From Burkholderia sp. S171 (GTDB lineage: Bacteria > Pseudomonadota > Gammaproteobacteria > Burkholderiales > Burkholderiaceae): 64,000 nucleotides of DNA. This document shows positions 7,749 to 17,316 of the stretch, one piece after another (the first letter of the stretch is position 1; each line of letters starts with the position of its first letter). The notes under the pieces were generated by a model, which was given only the letters and a program-made list of their open reading frames with translations, was not told the origin of the DNA and did no database searches. Where the stretch lies: positions 1 to 64,000 of the forward strand of contig NZ_LMUF01000017.1 of the NCBI RefSeq assembly GCF_009766085.1. Direction: 5' to 3'. A program made the position numbers and the translations under genes.

Positions 7749-8918
7749 TCAGGCCGGCAGGCCCATTGCGGCGACAGCTTGCTGAGTCTCGTACGGTAGC
7801 AGGCGCAGCGGCGCCACATAGCCATTGTGGTCGACGCCAAAGCCCTCTTGGGCCGCCGCCGCGACGATCGCCGCGGACCATATCACGTGCTTTTTCTGAT
7901 CTCCCGTCGTCATGACCGCGACAAGCAGCGGTGTGTCGCCAACAGATCTGACGGAACGCCAGACATTGGCCGGCACCGAGTACAACGCCTGACGGGGCAC
8001 GATAACGGGCGTCTCGTCGGCGCCTTCGTTCAGGACCAACTCGGCTTCACCGTCGAATACGATCAGGACCTGCTTTGCATCCACGCGATGAGTCCCGATC
8101 TCCTGCCCCGGATCGATCCGCAACCAGTCGATAGAAAATCCGTGCGGATAGAGAATCTCCGCCTGCTGGTCGCGATCCTGCGTGATGCCGAAGCCCACGA
8201 TACTTGCGACCTCGGCGCGATGACCAGGTAGCACGCTGTCGAGCAGGGCATGCCGCGACCATTTCCGGTCGGCGACCTTGACCATGCGCTTGCGCATTTC
8301 ATCGGGCGAATAATGACGCAGGCTCTCGGCGGTTTCCTGGTCGACGGGCTTGAGCAGCGCGTCGTCTGAAGGCTTGGGCGTGCCATTGCTGGTATCCACA
8401 AGGAAATTTTCCTTTGTCAGGTAGAGCCCATGTTGCGCCGCCTGCTCAAGGATCGATGGATGCCAGATGATGCCGCCGGTGTCATCGCCGCCAAGCGCCG
8501 AGAAGATCCAGCCGTCGTCATCGCCAACATTACTGAAGCCGCGAAAGATCCAGGTGGGAATGCTCAGTACGTCGCCGGGTTCGCCGATCACGGTGCCTTC
8601 GTCTCCATTCGCACCCCACCGGAACAGCCAGCGGCCGCGGAAAATCATGAAGACCTCTGCCGTGTAATGTACGTGGAGGTTGTTCACGACGCCGGGCGGC
8701 ATGGCCGCGACGCCGAGACTGAAGCCATGTGGTTCGCGCAGATTGACCACCTGGTCTTCGCTTTGCGATACGCCTGCTCCGATCAACGAATAATTTTCCT
8801 TGCGCTCGGAACCCTTCATCTTGCAGTCGATGAACGCCACCTTGCACGCCACCATGTCCGATCTGAGAACCAGGCGGCTCTTTACCGCGGCCTGGTCGAG
8901 CGTCGTTGCTTCACCCAT
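7749..8918 (-). CDS. Bicupin (cupin-2) domain protein
   Basis: A 389-residue protein with two cupin barrels. The first (about residues 60-160) includes GVVNNLHVHYTAEVFMIFRG and GEPGDVLSIPTWIFRG; the second (about 245-340) includes IDPGQEIGTHRVDAKQVLIVFDGEAELVL. The paired H...E and H motifs suggest a metal site in the first barrel. No signal peptide is present, so it should be cytosolic. ATG 8918 (MGEATTL) is chosen because GGAGAG lies 6 bp upstream; ATGs at 8924 and 8954 are less well placed. Bicupins of this kind are often dioxygenases or isomerases of catabolic pathways, but the substrate cannot be read from the sequence. It probably heads a cupin-lacI operon. Confidence 0.8.
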   Translation of the reverse strand: MGEATTLDQAAVKSRLVLRSDMVACKVAFIDCKMKGSERKENYSLIGAGVSQSEDQVVNLREPHGFSLGVAAMPPGVVNNLHVHYTAEVFMIFRGRWLFRWGANGDEGTVIGEPGDVLSIPTWIFRGFSNVGDDDGWIFSALGGDDTGGIIWHPSILEQAAQHGLYLTKENFLVDTSNGTPKPSDDALLKPVDQETAESLRHYSPDEMRKRMVKVADRKWSRHALLDSVLPGHRAEVASIVGFGITQDRDQQAEILYPHGFSIDWLRIDPGQEIGTHRVDAKQVLIVFDGEAELVLNEGADETPVIVPRQALYSVPANVWRSVRSVGDTPLLVAVMTTGDQKKHVIWSAAIVAAAAQEGFGVDHNGYVAPLRLLPYETQQAVAAMGLPA

Positions 8919-8952
8919 GTTCATCTCTCCGTTCCCGTGTTTTCGCGACTTC

Positions 8953-8968
8953 ATGCATTCGAATGCAT
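8953..8968. promoter_or_regulatory. LacI-type operator candidate ATGCATTCGAATGCAT
   Basis: A perfect 16-bp palindrome with a central CG sits 35 bp upstream of the bicupin start, ahead of the cupin-lacI pair. LacI-family operators typically have this form. It shares the pattern WTGCATWCGWATGCAW with the palindrome at 38589-38604, which precedes the other operon containing a lacI gene. Confidence 0.65.
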
Positions 8969-9031
8969 AGGCTAATGCAAAACGAGCGAGAAGGGCAAGT
9001 TCAATGAAGAACTGGCACGCTTGGGAAAACG

Positions 9032-9946
9032 TCAGGAGATATTGGTTTCGAGGTATTGCGCAGCCTGCGCAACCGCGATGTCGATGAAGTTCATCAACGC
9101 GGGATGATCGTCGTCGGATCGCCAGATCAGGTCCAGGACAGCGCTGACAGGTTTGTCGATATCCAGCGGCCGGAAGGTGACGCCTGGGAACCGCATGTGC
9201 CTCGCGGACGCTGGAACGATGGCAAGTCCAACGCCGCTCGACACCAGCGCCACGACCGTGTAGAGCTGGGTTGCGTCCTGCACGATCTCGGGCATGACGT
9301 CGGCTTCGTGAAGAATATCCGAGACGATCTTGTGGAAGTAGAACGCGTCCTTGCGGCTGAAAAGAATGAACGGTTCGGCAGCCAGCGCTTCGACCGGCAC
9401 ACGTTTGAGGTGCGCCAGCGGATGATGTTCGCCCAGCGCGAGCATCATGGGTTCGCGGATCAGCGTGCGCGTGGCGAGTTCGCCGCCGTCATTACCGATC
9501 GGGCGCACGAACCCTATGTCCATCTCGCCGGCAAGGATTGCTTCGCGCTGTCTTTGCGTCACGCCTTCCCGCAGCTCGAGGCGAATGTCGGGATGTTGTG
9601 AGCGATAGGCGCCAATGCATTGAGGCAAAAGCTGCGGCAACGCGCCTGCCACGAAAGCAATTCCGAGGCGTCCTCGTTCGCCACGGCCGGCGAGCTTCGC
9701 ATGCTCGATCACAACGTCTGCTTGCGCCAGCAGCCGGCGCGCCCCCGACAGCAGCTCGACACCTGCGTGAGTGAGCCTGAGCGGGCGTTTGCCGCGGATA
9801 AACAGCGGCGTGTCCAGGCTCGCCTCCAACTGCATGATCTGCTGGCTCAGAGGCGGCTGCGTGATATGGAGGCGCGATGCCGCGCGTCCGAAATTGAGCT
9901 CTTCCGAAAGCACGACGAAATAACGAAGCTGGCGCAAGTCGATCAT
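9032..9946 (-). CDS. LysR-family transcriptional regulator
   Basis: A 304-residue protein of standard LysR length. The winged HTH is at residues 1-60 (MIDLRQLRYFVVLSEELNFGRAASRLHITQPPLSQQIMQLE). The effector domain follows from about 90 (LGIAFVAGALPQLLPQ). It resembles the BenM/CatM/CbbR group of aromatic or carbon-metabolism activators. It is divergent from the ABC importer at 10090, and the intergenic region holds a dyad GTTTCAT-N11-ATGAAAC immediately before its start. It is therefore the likely activator of the importer/aldolase genes and regulator of itself. Confidence 0.92.
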   Translation of the reverse strand: MIDLRQLRYFVVLSEELNFGRAASRLHITQPPLSQQIMQLEASLDTPLFIRGKRPLRLTHAGVELLSGARRLLAQADVVIEHAKLAGRGERGRLGIAFVAGALPQLLPQCIGAYRSQHPDIRLELREGVTQRQREAILAGEMDIGFVRPIGNDGGELATRTLIREPMMLALGEHHPLAHLKRVPVEALAAEPFILFSRKDAFYFHKIVSDILHEADVMPEIVQDATQLYTVVALVSSGVGLAIVPASARHMRFPGVTFRPLDIDKPVSAVLDLIWRSDDDHPALMNFIDIAVAQAAQYLETNIS

Positions 9947-9971
9947 GTTTCATTCCTAAAACGTATGAAAC
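9947..9971. promoter_or_regulatory. LysR-type dyad GTTTCAT-N11-ATGAAAC
   Basis: Two exact 7-bp inverted arms are separated by 11 bp, so the inner bases give the T-N11-A signature of LysR-type regulator sites. The dyad directly precedes the lysR start and lies 118 bp from the SBP gene, a normal place for divergent control. Confidence 0.6.
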
Positions 9972-10089
9972 TCCAACGAATAATATATTAGACAGAACAA
10001 ATTGACCGGCGCAAATTTCTTTCCACGCCGTAACAAGGCGCGAACCAAGGCACCGATCAAGACCCGGAACGCATCAATGGAGCGACCCC

Positions 10090-11433
10090 ATGTTTCATCG
10101 AATTGCCTGTGTGGCCTTTTATGTCGCGATGACCGTCACCGGTGTCGTGACGACGGCTGCGGCAGCCGGCGAGACAGCACCCTACGGACTCAAGGCCGGC
10201 AAGCCGTATGCGGGGCAGTCGATCAAGGTCATGGCGGTATCGACGCCGCAGTTCACTGCGCTGCAAAAGCGCACGCAGGAATTCACCGACTTGACCGGCA
10301 TAGAAGTGAAGTGGTCCTTCGTGCCGTTCAAGGCGCTCCAAGAAAAAGTCACGAGCGTGGGCGTAGCCGCGAACGGCAACTTTGATGTAGTGAACTATCT
10401 GGATCAGTGGGGCGCGTCCTATGCATACTGGCTGATGCCGCTCGACGATTACATTGCGCGCGACAAGCTCGATCTCAACGACTATCCACCGGCATTTCTC
10501 GAAGCTCTCACCATCAACGGCAAGCTCAACGGACTCCCTTTACGCAGCAACGTGCAAATGATGCTGTATCGAAAGGACATCTTTGCAAAGCTCGGGTTGA
10601 AGCCGCCAAAGACCTGGCAAGACCTGATCGATGCAGGCCCGAAGATCCGTGCAGCCTACCCGGGTGTCGCGCCGCTCGGTTGTTACTACGGCGCGGATGG
10701 CAACCGCCAGAACCTTTTTGCATGGGCGGACTTCGTGCGTGGCGCGGGAGGCCGGATTCTCGATGACAAGGGCTATCCCGCATGGACCTCGCCAAAAGCA
10801 ATGGAAGCCACACGCGCGTACGTCGGCCTGATGACGAAGAACAACCTGTGCGGGGCTGGCGCGACATCGAATGTGGAACAGGACAGCCGCGTCGCCTTTC
10901 AGCAGGGCAGAAGTGCGGTACTGCCGATCTGGCAATGGGCTTATTCAGCCGCCACGAATCCGAAGGACTCGACGCTCACGAAAGATCAGGTTGGCTTTGC
11001 GCCCATGCCGGCCTACAAGGCGGGCGATCCGCCAAGCACTGTGATCAACGTGATGCCGGTTTCCATCTCGGCTTATTCGAAGCACAAGGACGCATCGTGG
11101 GAATTCCTCAAATGGGTCACGAATTCCGATCTGGACAAACGCAATGCGATTGAGCGCAACGTCAATGGATTTGCCGTTGTGAACAGCGTGGTGAACCGCT
11201 GGTCGAGCATGGGCGATCCCCAGGTCAATGCTGCAAACGACCACATCCTGCTTGCGGCCAAAGCGGCGCTCGAAGGCAATGCCGCACCGATGCCCGAAGT
11301 CGTCTACTGGCCGGAAGTGGCAGATCTTGCCTCGGTGGCGATCAACCAGGCGGCGTCCGGCGGCGACGTCGATGCACTCATGAATACAGCAGCGCAGCGC
11401 GCGAACCATGTCGTGCAGCGCGCGCTTCGCTAG
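10090..11433 (+). CDS. ABC importer, family-1 extracellular solute-binding protein
   Basis: A 447-residue periplasmic protein. Residues 1-26 form a signal peptide ending near TAAAAAGE. The mature part has the family-1 sugar-binding pattern (FTDLTGIEVKWSFVPFKALQEKV; FDVVNYLDQWGASYAYWLMPLDDYI; LPLRSNVQMMLYRKDIFAKLGLKPPKTWQDLI), as in UgpB/MalE-like proteins. It binds a carbohydrate or polyol-like ligand and delivers it to the permeases encoded next; the exact ligand is unknown. It is first of four transport genes on one strand with gaps of 38, 8 and 34 bp. Start ATG 10090 is in good context after GGAGCGACCCC. Confidence 0.92.
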   Translation: MFHRIACVAFYVAMTVTGVVTTAAAAGETAPYGLKAGKPYAGQSIKVMAVSTPQFTALQKRTQEFTDLTGIEVKWSFVPFKALQEKVTSVGVAANGNFDVVNYLDQWGASYAYWLMPLDDYIARDKLDLNDYPPAFLEALTINGKLNGLPLRSNVQMMLYRKDIFAKLGLKPPKTWQDLIDAGPKIRAAYPGVAPLGCYYGADGNRQNLFAWADFVRGAGGRILDDKGYPAWTSPKAMEATRAYVGLMTKNNLCGAGATSNVEQDSRVAFQQGRSAVLPIWQWAYSAATNPKDSTLTKDQVGFAPMPAYKAGDPPSTVINVMPVSISAYSKHKDASWEFLKWVTNSDLDKRNAIERNVNGFAVVNSVVNRWSSMGDPQVNAANDHILLAAKAALEGNAAPMPEVVYWPEVADLASVAINQAASGGDVDALMNTAAQRANHVVQRALR

Positions 11434-11471
11434 ATCTCGAGCAGTACGCGTCCACTTGAGGAACATGTGTC

Positions 11472-12368
11472 ATGTCTGAACGTATCGCCAAGTATGGAAT
11501 GGTTGCGCCGGGATTGCTGATCGTGCTCGGCACGGCGCTCTATCCGCTGGTCACAACCTTCTATCTCAGCTTTCGCGACTGGAATCTCGGCCGCGCGAAT
11601 GAATCGAAGTCCTTATGGTTGCCCTCCGACGGCGTGTCACAGATTGGTTATCTCTTCGATAACTACACGCGAGCCCTGACCGACCCGTCGATGTGGAATT
11701 CAGCGTGGGTCACGGCGCGCTTCACGGTGGCCTCGGTGGTGCTGACCGTTGGGTTCGCGCTCGCAATCGCCGTGCTGCTGTTTCGCGGCGGCCTGGTTCG
11801 CGCGGTCCTGCGCTCCATGCTGATCCTGCCGTTCGCCATGAGCCCCGCATTGATTGGCGCGCTCTGGCGCTTCATGGCAAACGCCGACTTCGGGGTGGCG
11901 GGCGCAATCAGCCGCGCGCTGCATCTGAAGGAAATCGACATCCTTGGTAACGCGACCGCGGCGTTCTGGCTGGTTTTATCCAGCGATGTGTGGCATTGGA
12001 CGCCGTACTTCGCGCTCATCTTCATTGGCGCGCTGGCGTCGGTGCCGAAGGAAAGCCAGGAAGCGGCAGAGATAGACGGCGCAAGCCCGCTTCAAGTGTT
12101 TTTCTCGATCACGCTGCCGCAGTTGTGGCCGGTTCTGGCGGTTGCCATGGTCCTCAAGGCCATCTTCGCAATGAAAGTATTCGACCAAGTCGTCATGATC
12201 ACAAATGGCGGTCCCGGACAGGCTACGCAAACACTCACGCACTTCATCTATTTCCAAGGCTTCAAGTACCTGAACATGGGTTATGCATCGGCGCTCGGCT
12301 GGCTTCTCGTCATCCCGATGATGGCGTTGACCGTGCTGTACGTCCGTCTTTCTCAGCGCGGGAAATAA
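11472..12368 (+). CDS. ABC sugar transporter permease (MalF/UgpA-like)
   Basis: A 298-residue inner-membrane protein with about six transmembrane helices. It carries the binding-protein-dependent transport signature EAAEIDGASPLQVFFSITLPQLWPV (the EAA loop, about residues 197-221) that contacts the ATPase. It pairs with the permease that follows to form the heterodimeric channel. Position and length are typical of carbohydrate ABC importers. Confidence 0.93.
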   Translation: MSERIAKYGMVAPGLLIVLGTALYPLVTTFYLSFRDWNLGRANESKSLWLPSDGVSQIGYLFDNYTRALTDPSMWNSAWVTARFTVASVVLTVGFALAIAVLLFRGGLVRAVLRSMLILPFAMSPALIGALWRFMANADFGVAGAISRALHLKEIDILGNATAAFWLVLSSDVWHWTPYFALIFIGALASVPKESQEAAEIDGASPLQVFFSITLPQLWPVLAVAMVLKAIFAMKVFDQVVMITNGGPGQATQTLTHFIYFQGFKYLNMGYASALGWLLVIPMMALTVLYVRLSQRGK

Positions 12369-12376
12369 GGAACGAC

Positions 12377-13270
12377 ATGAACTCGAAATCCATTCCCGAC
12401 ATGTTGCCGCATACGCAATCCGCATCCCCCGCCGGCTATGCGACGCCGCGCAGGTTTCGCGCTTCGCTCGGCTGGTTTGGACGCGGCGTTGCAATGGCTG
12501 TGCTGTTCGTAGTGATCGTGTTGCCGCTGTTGTGGATCTTGTCCGCCGCGTTCAAGCATTACGTGGACATCTACAAGTTGCGCGTGACGTTCACGCCTAC
12601 CATCGGCAATTTCTTCGAGATCATGCGCGAACCGTTTCGCGTGCAGGACAAACTGATCAACTCGATCATTGTTTCCGTGAGCACGGTCATCATCACATTG
12701 CCGATCGCAACCGCTGCCGCGTACTCGTTTTCGCGCTTCAGACTCTTCGCGCACAAGTCGATGCTGGTTGCCGTGCTCGCAACGCAGTTCCTGCCGCCCG
12801 TGGTGATCGTGTTGCCGTTTTTCCTCATGTTCCGCGATCTTGGACTCTACGACACGCGCATTGCGTTGATCGTGGTGCAAACCGCGCTTGTCATGCCGTT
12901 CGCGATCTGGATGATCAAGGGTTTCATAGACCAGATTCCGATCGATATTGAAGAGTCCGCGCTGATAGACGGTGCGACCCGTCTTCAGGTCCTCTACCAG
13001 ATGATCATGCCGATCGCGCTGCCGGGCATTGTCACGGCGGGCATCTTCTGCTTCATCTTGTCGTGGAACGATTTCATCATTGCCGTGATCCTGACTTCGG
13101 AAGATGCAGTCACGCTGCCGGTCGCCATGAGCCTGTTCAACCGCGAAGAGGGCGATCTGTGGCAACTGCTCTCCGCCACCGGCATTCTCATCATGCTGCC
13201 GATGTTCCTGTTCGCTTCGTTCATGCAACGCTATCTGATTCGCGGTACGACGGCCGGCGCTGTCCGCTGA
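12377..13270 (+). CDS. ABC sugar transporter permease (MalG/UgpE-like)
   Basis: A 297-residue inner-membrane protein with a cytosolic N-terminal segment, a first helix at about residues 38-58 (VAMAVLFVVIVLPLLWILSA) and the EAA-type loop EESALIDGATRLQVLYQMIMPIALPG. ATG 12377 is chosen over a much longer upstream reading because it begins 8 bp after the preceding permease stop and follows AAGGAACG. It forms the channel with the preceding permease. Confidence 0.93.
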   Translation: MNSKSIPDMLPHTQSASPAGYATPRRFRASLGWFGRGVAMAVLFVVIVLPLLWILSAAFKHYVDIYKLRVTFTPTIGNFFEIMREPFRVQDKLINSIIVSVSTVIITLPIATAAAYSFSRFRLFAHKSMLVAVLATQFLPPVVIVLPFFLMFRDLGLYDTRIALIVVQTALVMPFAIWMIKGFIDQIPIDIEESALIDGATRLQVLYQMIMPIALPGIVTAGIFCFILSWNDFIIAVILTSEDAVTLPVAMSLFNREEGDLWQLLSATGILIMLPMFLFASFMQRYLIRGTTAGAVR

Positions 13271-13304
13271 TCCGTGCTTCAACTCTTTATTTAAGGCGAC
13301 GTTC

Positions 13305-14366
13305 ATGACCACGGTCACATTGAATCGCATCAACAAGAACTGGGGTGGTTTCCACGCCGTCAAGGACTTGAACCTGAGCATTGCCGAAGGGGAGTTCCTC
13401 GTGCTGCTCGGACCGTCCGGCTGCGGCAAGACCACGACCATGCGCATGATCGCGGGCCTCGAAGATCCCACCGGCGGCGACCTGATGTTCGACGGCGAGC
13501 GCATGAACGGCGTGCCGCCACGGCAACGCGATGTATCGATGGTATTTCAGAACTACGGTCTGTATCCGCACATGAGCGTGTACGACAATATTGGTTATCC
13601 GCTCAAGCTGCGGGGTGTGACCGGCGAGCAGCGCGATCGCGAAGTCAGGCGTGCGGCGGACCGGGTCGAACTTGGCCAGTTGCTCACTCGCCGCCCCGCG
13701 GCGTTATCCGGCGGTCAGCGTCAACGTGTGGCGCTTGCGCGTTCCATCGTGCGGCGGCCGCGCGTTTTCCTGATGGACGAACCGCTGTCGAATCTGGATG
13801 CCAAGCTGCGCGGGTCGATGCGCGCGGAGCTCAAGCACCTCGCACGCGAGCTTGCCGTTACGACGGTGTACGTCACGCACGATCAGGTCGAAGCGATGAC
13901 ACTCGCCTCGCGCGTCGCGATCATGAAAGAGGGCGTGCTTCAGCAAATCGACGCGCCCGAGAAAATCTACAACGAACCGGCCAATGCGTTCGTCGCGGGT
14001 TTTATCGGCTCGCCGGCCATGAATTTGCTGCGCGGCGAAGGCAGGGGTGGTCAGTTTGTCATGTCGGACGGGCTTGCTTTTCCCATCGCGCCTCCGCGCA
14101 ACGGACCGCTTTATCTGGGCGTGCGCCCGGAAGACGTCGTGGTCGGCGCGGGTGATCTGCCAGGCGCTTTTTCAGCAGATATCTTCGCGTTCGAACTGCT
14201 CGGCGACGTCACCCTCATCACGCTGAAACTTGCCGGTGAGCACTTTGTGGTCAAAGGCGACAAATCCATTCGATACACCGATGGCGACCGGATCATCGTG
14301 CGGCCAGAGCCATCGAAGATGTTCTGGTTCGACGGCACGACCGGCGAGCGCATCAAGACCGGCTGA
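13305..14366 (+). CDS. ABC sugar transporter ATPase (UgpC/MsmK/MalK-like)
   Basis: A 353-residue ATPase. Walker A GPSGCGKTTT is at about residues 37-46, the signature LSGGQRQRVALARS at about 134-147, and Walker B VFLMDEPLSNLD with the H-loop YVTHDQ follow. The C-terminal part (about 235-353) is the TOBE/OB regulatory domain of carbohydrate importers. It energises the permeases above and could serve other sugar importers, as MsmK-type ATPases do. It ends the transporter block; the aldolase gene follows after 63 bp. Confidence 0.95.
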   Translation: MTTVTLNRINKNWGGFHAVKDLNLSIAEGEFLVLLGPSGCGKTTTMRMIAGLEDPTGGDLMFDGERMNGVPPRQRDVSMVFQNYGLYPHMSVYDNIGYPLKLRGVTGEQRDREVRRAADRVELGQLLTRRPAALSGGQRQRVALARSIVRRPRVFLMDEPLSNLDAKLRGSMRAELKHLARELAVTTVYVTHDQVEAMTLASRVAIMKEGVLQQIDAPEKIYNEPANAFVAGFIGSPAMNLLRGEGRGGQFVMSDGLAFPIAPPRNGPLYLGVRPEDVVVGAGDLPGAFSADIFAFELLGDVTLITLKLAGEHFVVKGDKSIRYTDGDRIIVRPEPSKMFWFDGTTGERIKTG

Positions 14367-14429
14367 CGGTGCGGGCTGCCCCTATTCAGTTGCATAAGCT
14401 TTAAGTTTGAACCAGGAGAACGAGTCACC

Positions 14430-15215
14430 ATGCGTCCCAACTTAGTCAAACAGAAGTTCCTCGCGGGCGAACCCATCGTCAATGCATGGCTTTCCATCCC
14501 GAGCAGTTATGCGGCGGAAGTCGTGGCGTCCCAAGGATTCGATTCGGTGACAGTCGATCTGCAGCACGGGATGATGGGTTTCGAATCTGCATTGACCATG
14601 TTGCAGGCGGTCAGCATCACGCCTGCAACACCTCTGGTCCGCTGTCCTTCGCTCAATCCGCCAGAGATCATGAAGCTGCTCGACGCAGGCGCTTACGGCG
14701 TGATCTGTCCTTCTATCGATACCCCCGAGATGGCGCGCGAATTCGTTTCTGCCTGCCGCTATCCGGACGCCGGGCAGCGCTCGTTTGGTCCGGCGCGCGG
14801 ACTGCTTTATGGCGGACCCGATTACTTCAGTTGCGCCAACGACACCGTCGTGACGCTTGCCATGATCGAATCGCAGCAAGCGCTCGATCAACTCGATGCA
14901 ATCCTCGATACACCCGGCCTCGACGGTATCTACATTGGCCCGAACGATCTTGCGTTGAGCCTTGGCATGAAACCCGGCATGCAACCGAACGCGAGGCTGG
15001 AAGAAGTGATCGGGCGAATCCTGCGGGGCGCCCGTGATCGCGGTCTGCTTGCCGGCATATTCTGCAGCGACGGCGCCGCGGCGCACAGCCGGCTGGAAGA
15101 GGGTTTTCATCTCGTGACACCTGGCAATGACGCTAACGCGCTTGCAGTTGCAAGCACGTCGCGCCTCCTGGCGGCGCGTGGCGCGGGCGGAGCAACAGCC
15201 CGCGGCGGCTACTGA
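14430..15215 (+). CDS. HpcH/HpaI-family aldolase
   Basis: A 261-residue class II pyruvate aldolase. It has VTVDLQHGMMGFESAL (catalytic His and nearby acids), CPSIDTPEMAREFVSACRYP, and a metal-binding Glu in MIESQQALDQLDAI followed by GLDGIYIGPNDLALSLG (Asp). Family members cleave 4-hydroxy-2-oxo acids or 2-keto-3-deoxy sugar acids to pyruvate plus an aldehyde using a divalent metal. Next to a sugar-type importer, a sugar-acid-derived substrate is plausible. The start follows AGGAGAACGAG, a strong ribosome site. Probably co-transcribed with the hydrolase 22 bp downstream. Confidence 0.88.
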   Translation: MRPNLVKQKFLAGEPIVNAWLSIPSSYAAEVVASQGFDSVTVDLQHGMMGFESALTMLQAVSITPATPLVRCPSLNPPEIMKLLDAGAYGVICPSIDTPEMAREFVSACRYPDAGQRSFGPARGLLYGGPDYFSCANDTVVTLAMIESQQALDQLDAILDTPGLDGIYIGPNDLALSLGMKPGMQPNARLEEVIGRILRGARDRGLLAGIFCSDGAAAHSRLEEGFHLVTPGNDANALAVASTSRLLAARGAGGATARGGY

Positions 15216-15237
15216 AACTCGCTGAAGGAACAGGGCA

Positions 15238-15945
15238 ATGGCCGCCATTCCGCTAATCTTGTTACCGGGAACACTGTGCGACGCGCGTGTCTGGCGCGCA
15301 CAGGTCGACACATTGTCGGCGCAGCGGCCGGTCGTCGTATGCGAGTTGGGCAGCGAACGGACCATGGAGGCCGAGGTGGCCTCGTATCTTGCGATACTCC
15401 CGCCGCGGTTCGTTCTCGGCGGTTTTTCGCTCGGTGGAATTGTGGCGCTGGAGTTTTACAGACAGGCGCCGGATCGTGTGGCCGGCTTGATCCTTGTCTC
15501 GACCAACGCGCGGCCCGATCCTGAACCAAGCAGGGACAAACGCCGGAAGCTGGTTGAACGGGTCGAAGCCGGCGAGCTGGAAAGTGTGCTCGATGAGTTT
15601 CTTTTGCCCTATTACTTTTCGCCTGAATGCGGGCATCGTGGTGAATTGACAGCTCTGATTAGGGCGATGGCGCATTCGAGCGCGGCGAATTTTGCGAACC
15701 AGTCGCGCTATGCAAGCGATCGTCCGGATTCAAGGCCGATGCTGAAATCGATAACCGTGCCCGTTCTATTGATCTGCGGTGATTCGGACGTGTTGACGCC
15801 GCGCGACCGGCAGGACGAGATGGCGCAAGAGCTTGCGCAAGCGAGCACGGTGTTCATTGCACGATGCGGCCATTTTGCAACGCTCGAGTCACCTGATGCA
15901 TGTAATCAAGCCATGCAGCAATGGCTGCTGAGAATGAATTCCTAG
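15238..15945 (+). CDS. Alpha/beta-fold hydrolase
   Basis: A 235-residue hydrolase with nucleophile elbow GFSLGG, an acid in CGDSDVLTP and a late His in CGHFATLE, making a complete triad. No signal peptide is present. It resembles the 3-oxoadipate enol-lactonase/carboxylesterase group. It likely hydrolyses an ester or lactone intermediate of the pathway fed by the importer; the substrate is not deducible. It follows the aldolase after 22 bp containing GAAGGAACAGGGCA. Confidence 0.85.
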   Translation: MAAIPLILLPGTLCDARVWRAQVDTLSAQRPVVVCELGSERTMEAEVASYLAILPPRFVLGGFSLGGIVALEFYRQAPDRVAGLILVSTNARPDPEPSRDKRRKLVERVEAGELESVLDEFLLPYYFSPECGHRGELTALIRAMAHSSAANFANQSRYASDRPDSRPMLKSITVPVLLICGDSDVLTPRDRQDEMAQELAQASTVFIARCGHFATLESPDACNQAMQQWLLRMNS

Positions 15946-15970
15946 CCGTTTGATGGAAATTGATCGCCGG

Positions 15971-15990
15971 AAGTAATAGATTACTTTTTA
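15971..15990 (+). terminator. Possible weak AT-rich terminator after hydrolase gene
   Basis: AAGTAAT and ATTACTT form a short perfect dyad followed by a T-run. The stem is AT-rich with a tiny loop, so it might equally be part of the porin promoter. Confidence 0.3.
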
Positions 15991-16118
15991 GTTAGGAAAC
16001 CGATTTAAAAAGTACGCTGAAAGAAAAACTGTTGAGGCGTCAGTTTCTTTTCGCCGCCGATACCCAAATCCACGCAAGACATTCCGCACGTCAACACAAC
16101 CTTTACGAGCCACGTGAA

Positions 16119-17273
16119 ATGAAACCGACCCGCGCGCTTTTATCCATTGTCTGCTGTTCCGCTGCCATTAGCGCTCATGCACAAAGCAATGTGACGTTGT
16201 ACGGCATTATCGACGAAGCCTTCCAGTACACGACGAACCAGGCGGGCGGCCACGCTTATCAACTGGCCAGCGGAACATTGAGCGCTTCGCGTTTTGGCTT
16301 CAGGGGTCGTGAGGACCTCGGCAGCGGATATGCGGCTATCTTCCAGTTGGAGAACGGCTTTAACGCAAACACCGGCAAGCTCGGGCAGAACGGCCGTCTG
16401 TTCGGCCGCCAGTCGTGGGTAGGCATTTCGACGCCTTACGGCGCGGTCACGCTGGGTCGTCAATATGATTTCGAAACGACTTTCGTGGGGCCGTTCGAAT
16501 CGGGTTATGCATGGTCTGGCGGTCCCGGCACGCAGCCCGGCGATAATAACAACATGAACGCCAGCTTTCGCTTGAACAACGCCGTCAAGTTCGTCAGCAA
16601 CCCGTATCACGGATTGACTGTCGGTGCGGTGTATTCATTCGGAGGCACGCTCGGGTCGGTCACCAACAACAGCACGTACGGCGCCGGCATCACTTACACA
16701 ATCGGCGGCTTTGCGGCTGCGGCGTCGTATTCGCATATCGATCATCCAAATACATCCGTGTACGACGGAACGAACACCACTACCGGCGTGACCGTGTCGG
16801 GGTTGAGCTACTCCGGTTTCGTATCGGCGAAAAGCCTGCAAATCAGCGCTCTTGGCGCCTCATACACGTTCGGAAACTCGACGATTGGCGGGACTTTCAG
16901 CAACGTCGACTTTGGCAAACTGGGCAGCGGTTCGGGGCCGAATCCCGAAGGGTATTCCGGCACTGGCGTTTTGAATACCGGCGAAATCAACTACCTTTAC
17001 CATTTCACGCCGGCATTCAGTGCGGGCACTGCATTCATCTATACGCGCGTGAATTCGACGGGTGGTGCACCAGGCGCGATTTATCGCCAAATCAACATCG
17101 GAACAACATATAGTCTTTCTAAACGCACGGATGTGTATGTTTGGGCATATGGTCAGAACGCCAGCGGGACCAATTCCGTGGGCGGCCCGGCCGTTGCGCA
17201 ACTCGCCTTTACATCGGCTTCTTCCACCAACAAGCAGCTTGCCGTGGTGGGCGGTATCCGACATCGTTTCTAA
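16119..17273 (+). CDS. Gram-negative trimeric porin (OmpC/Omp32-like)
   Basis: A 384-residue outer-membrane porin. The signal peptide is at residues 1-20 (ALLSIVCCSAAISAHAQ), followed by the typical mature start SNVTLYGIIDEAF, the SRFGFRGREDLGSGYAAIFQLENGF strand-turn pattern, and a C-terminal phenylalanine (GGIRHRF). ATG 16119 is chosen as it directly precedes the signal peptide; an upstream start at 16032 would add an unlikely leader. It may admit the ligand of the adjacent importer. Confidence 0.93.
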   Translation: MKPTRALLSIVCCSAAISAHAQSNVTLYGIIDEAFQYTTNQAGGHAYQLASGTLSASRFGFRGREDLGSGYAAIFQLENGFNANTGKLGQNGRLFGRQSWVGISTPYGAVTLGRQYDFETTFVGPFESGYAWSGGPGTQPGDNNNMNASFRLNNAVKFVSNPYHGLTVGAVYSFGGTLGSVTNNSTYGAGITYTIGGFAAAASYSHIDHPNTSVYDGTNTTTGVTVSGLSYSGFVSAKSLQISALGASYTFGNSTIGGTFSNVDFGKLGSGSGPNPEGYSGTGVLNTGEINYLYHFTPAFSAGTAFIYTRVNSTGGAPGAIYRQINIGTTYSLSKRTDVYVWAYGQNASGTNSVGGPAVAQLAFTSASSTNKQLAVVGGIRHRF

Positions 17274-17316
17274 GCATGGATGAGCTTTTTGAGCTTTCAA
17301 TTGAGAGGAGCATAAG

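Noticed and set aside
12353-13504. 383-residue minus-strand frame opposite the permease gene
   Set aside because: Composition rich in H, R, D and Q typical of antisense reading; the permease and ATPase on the other strand have clear motifs.
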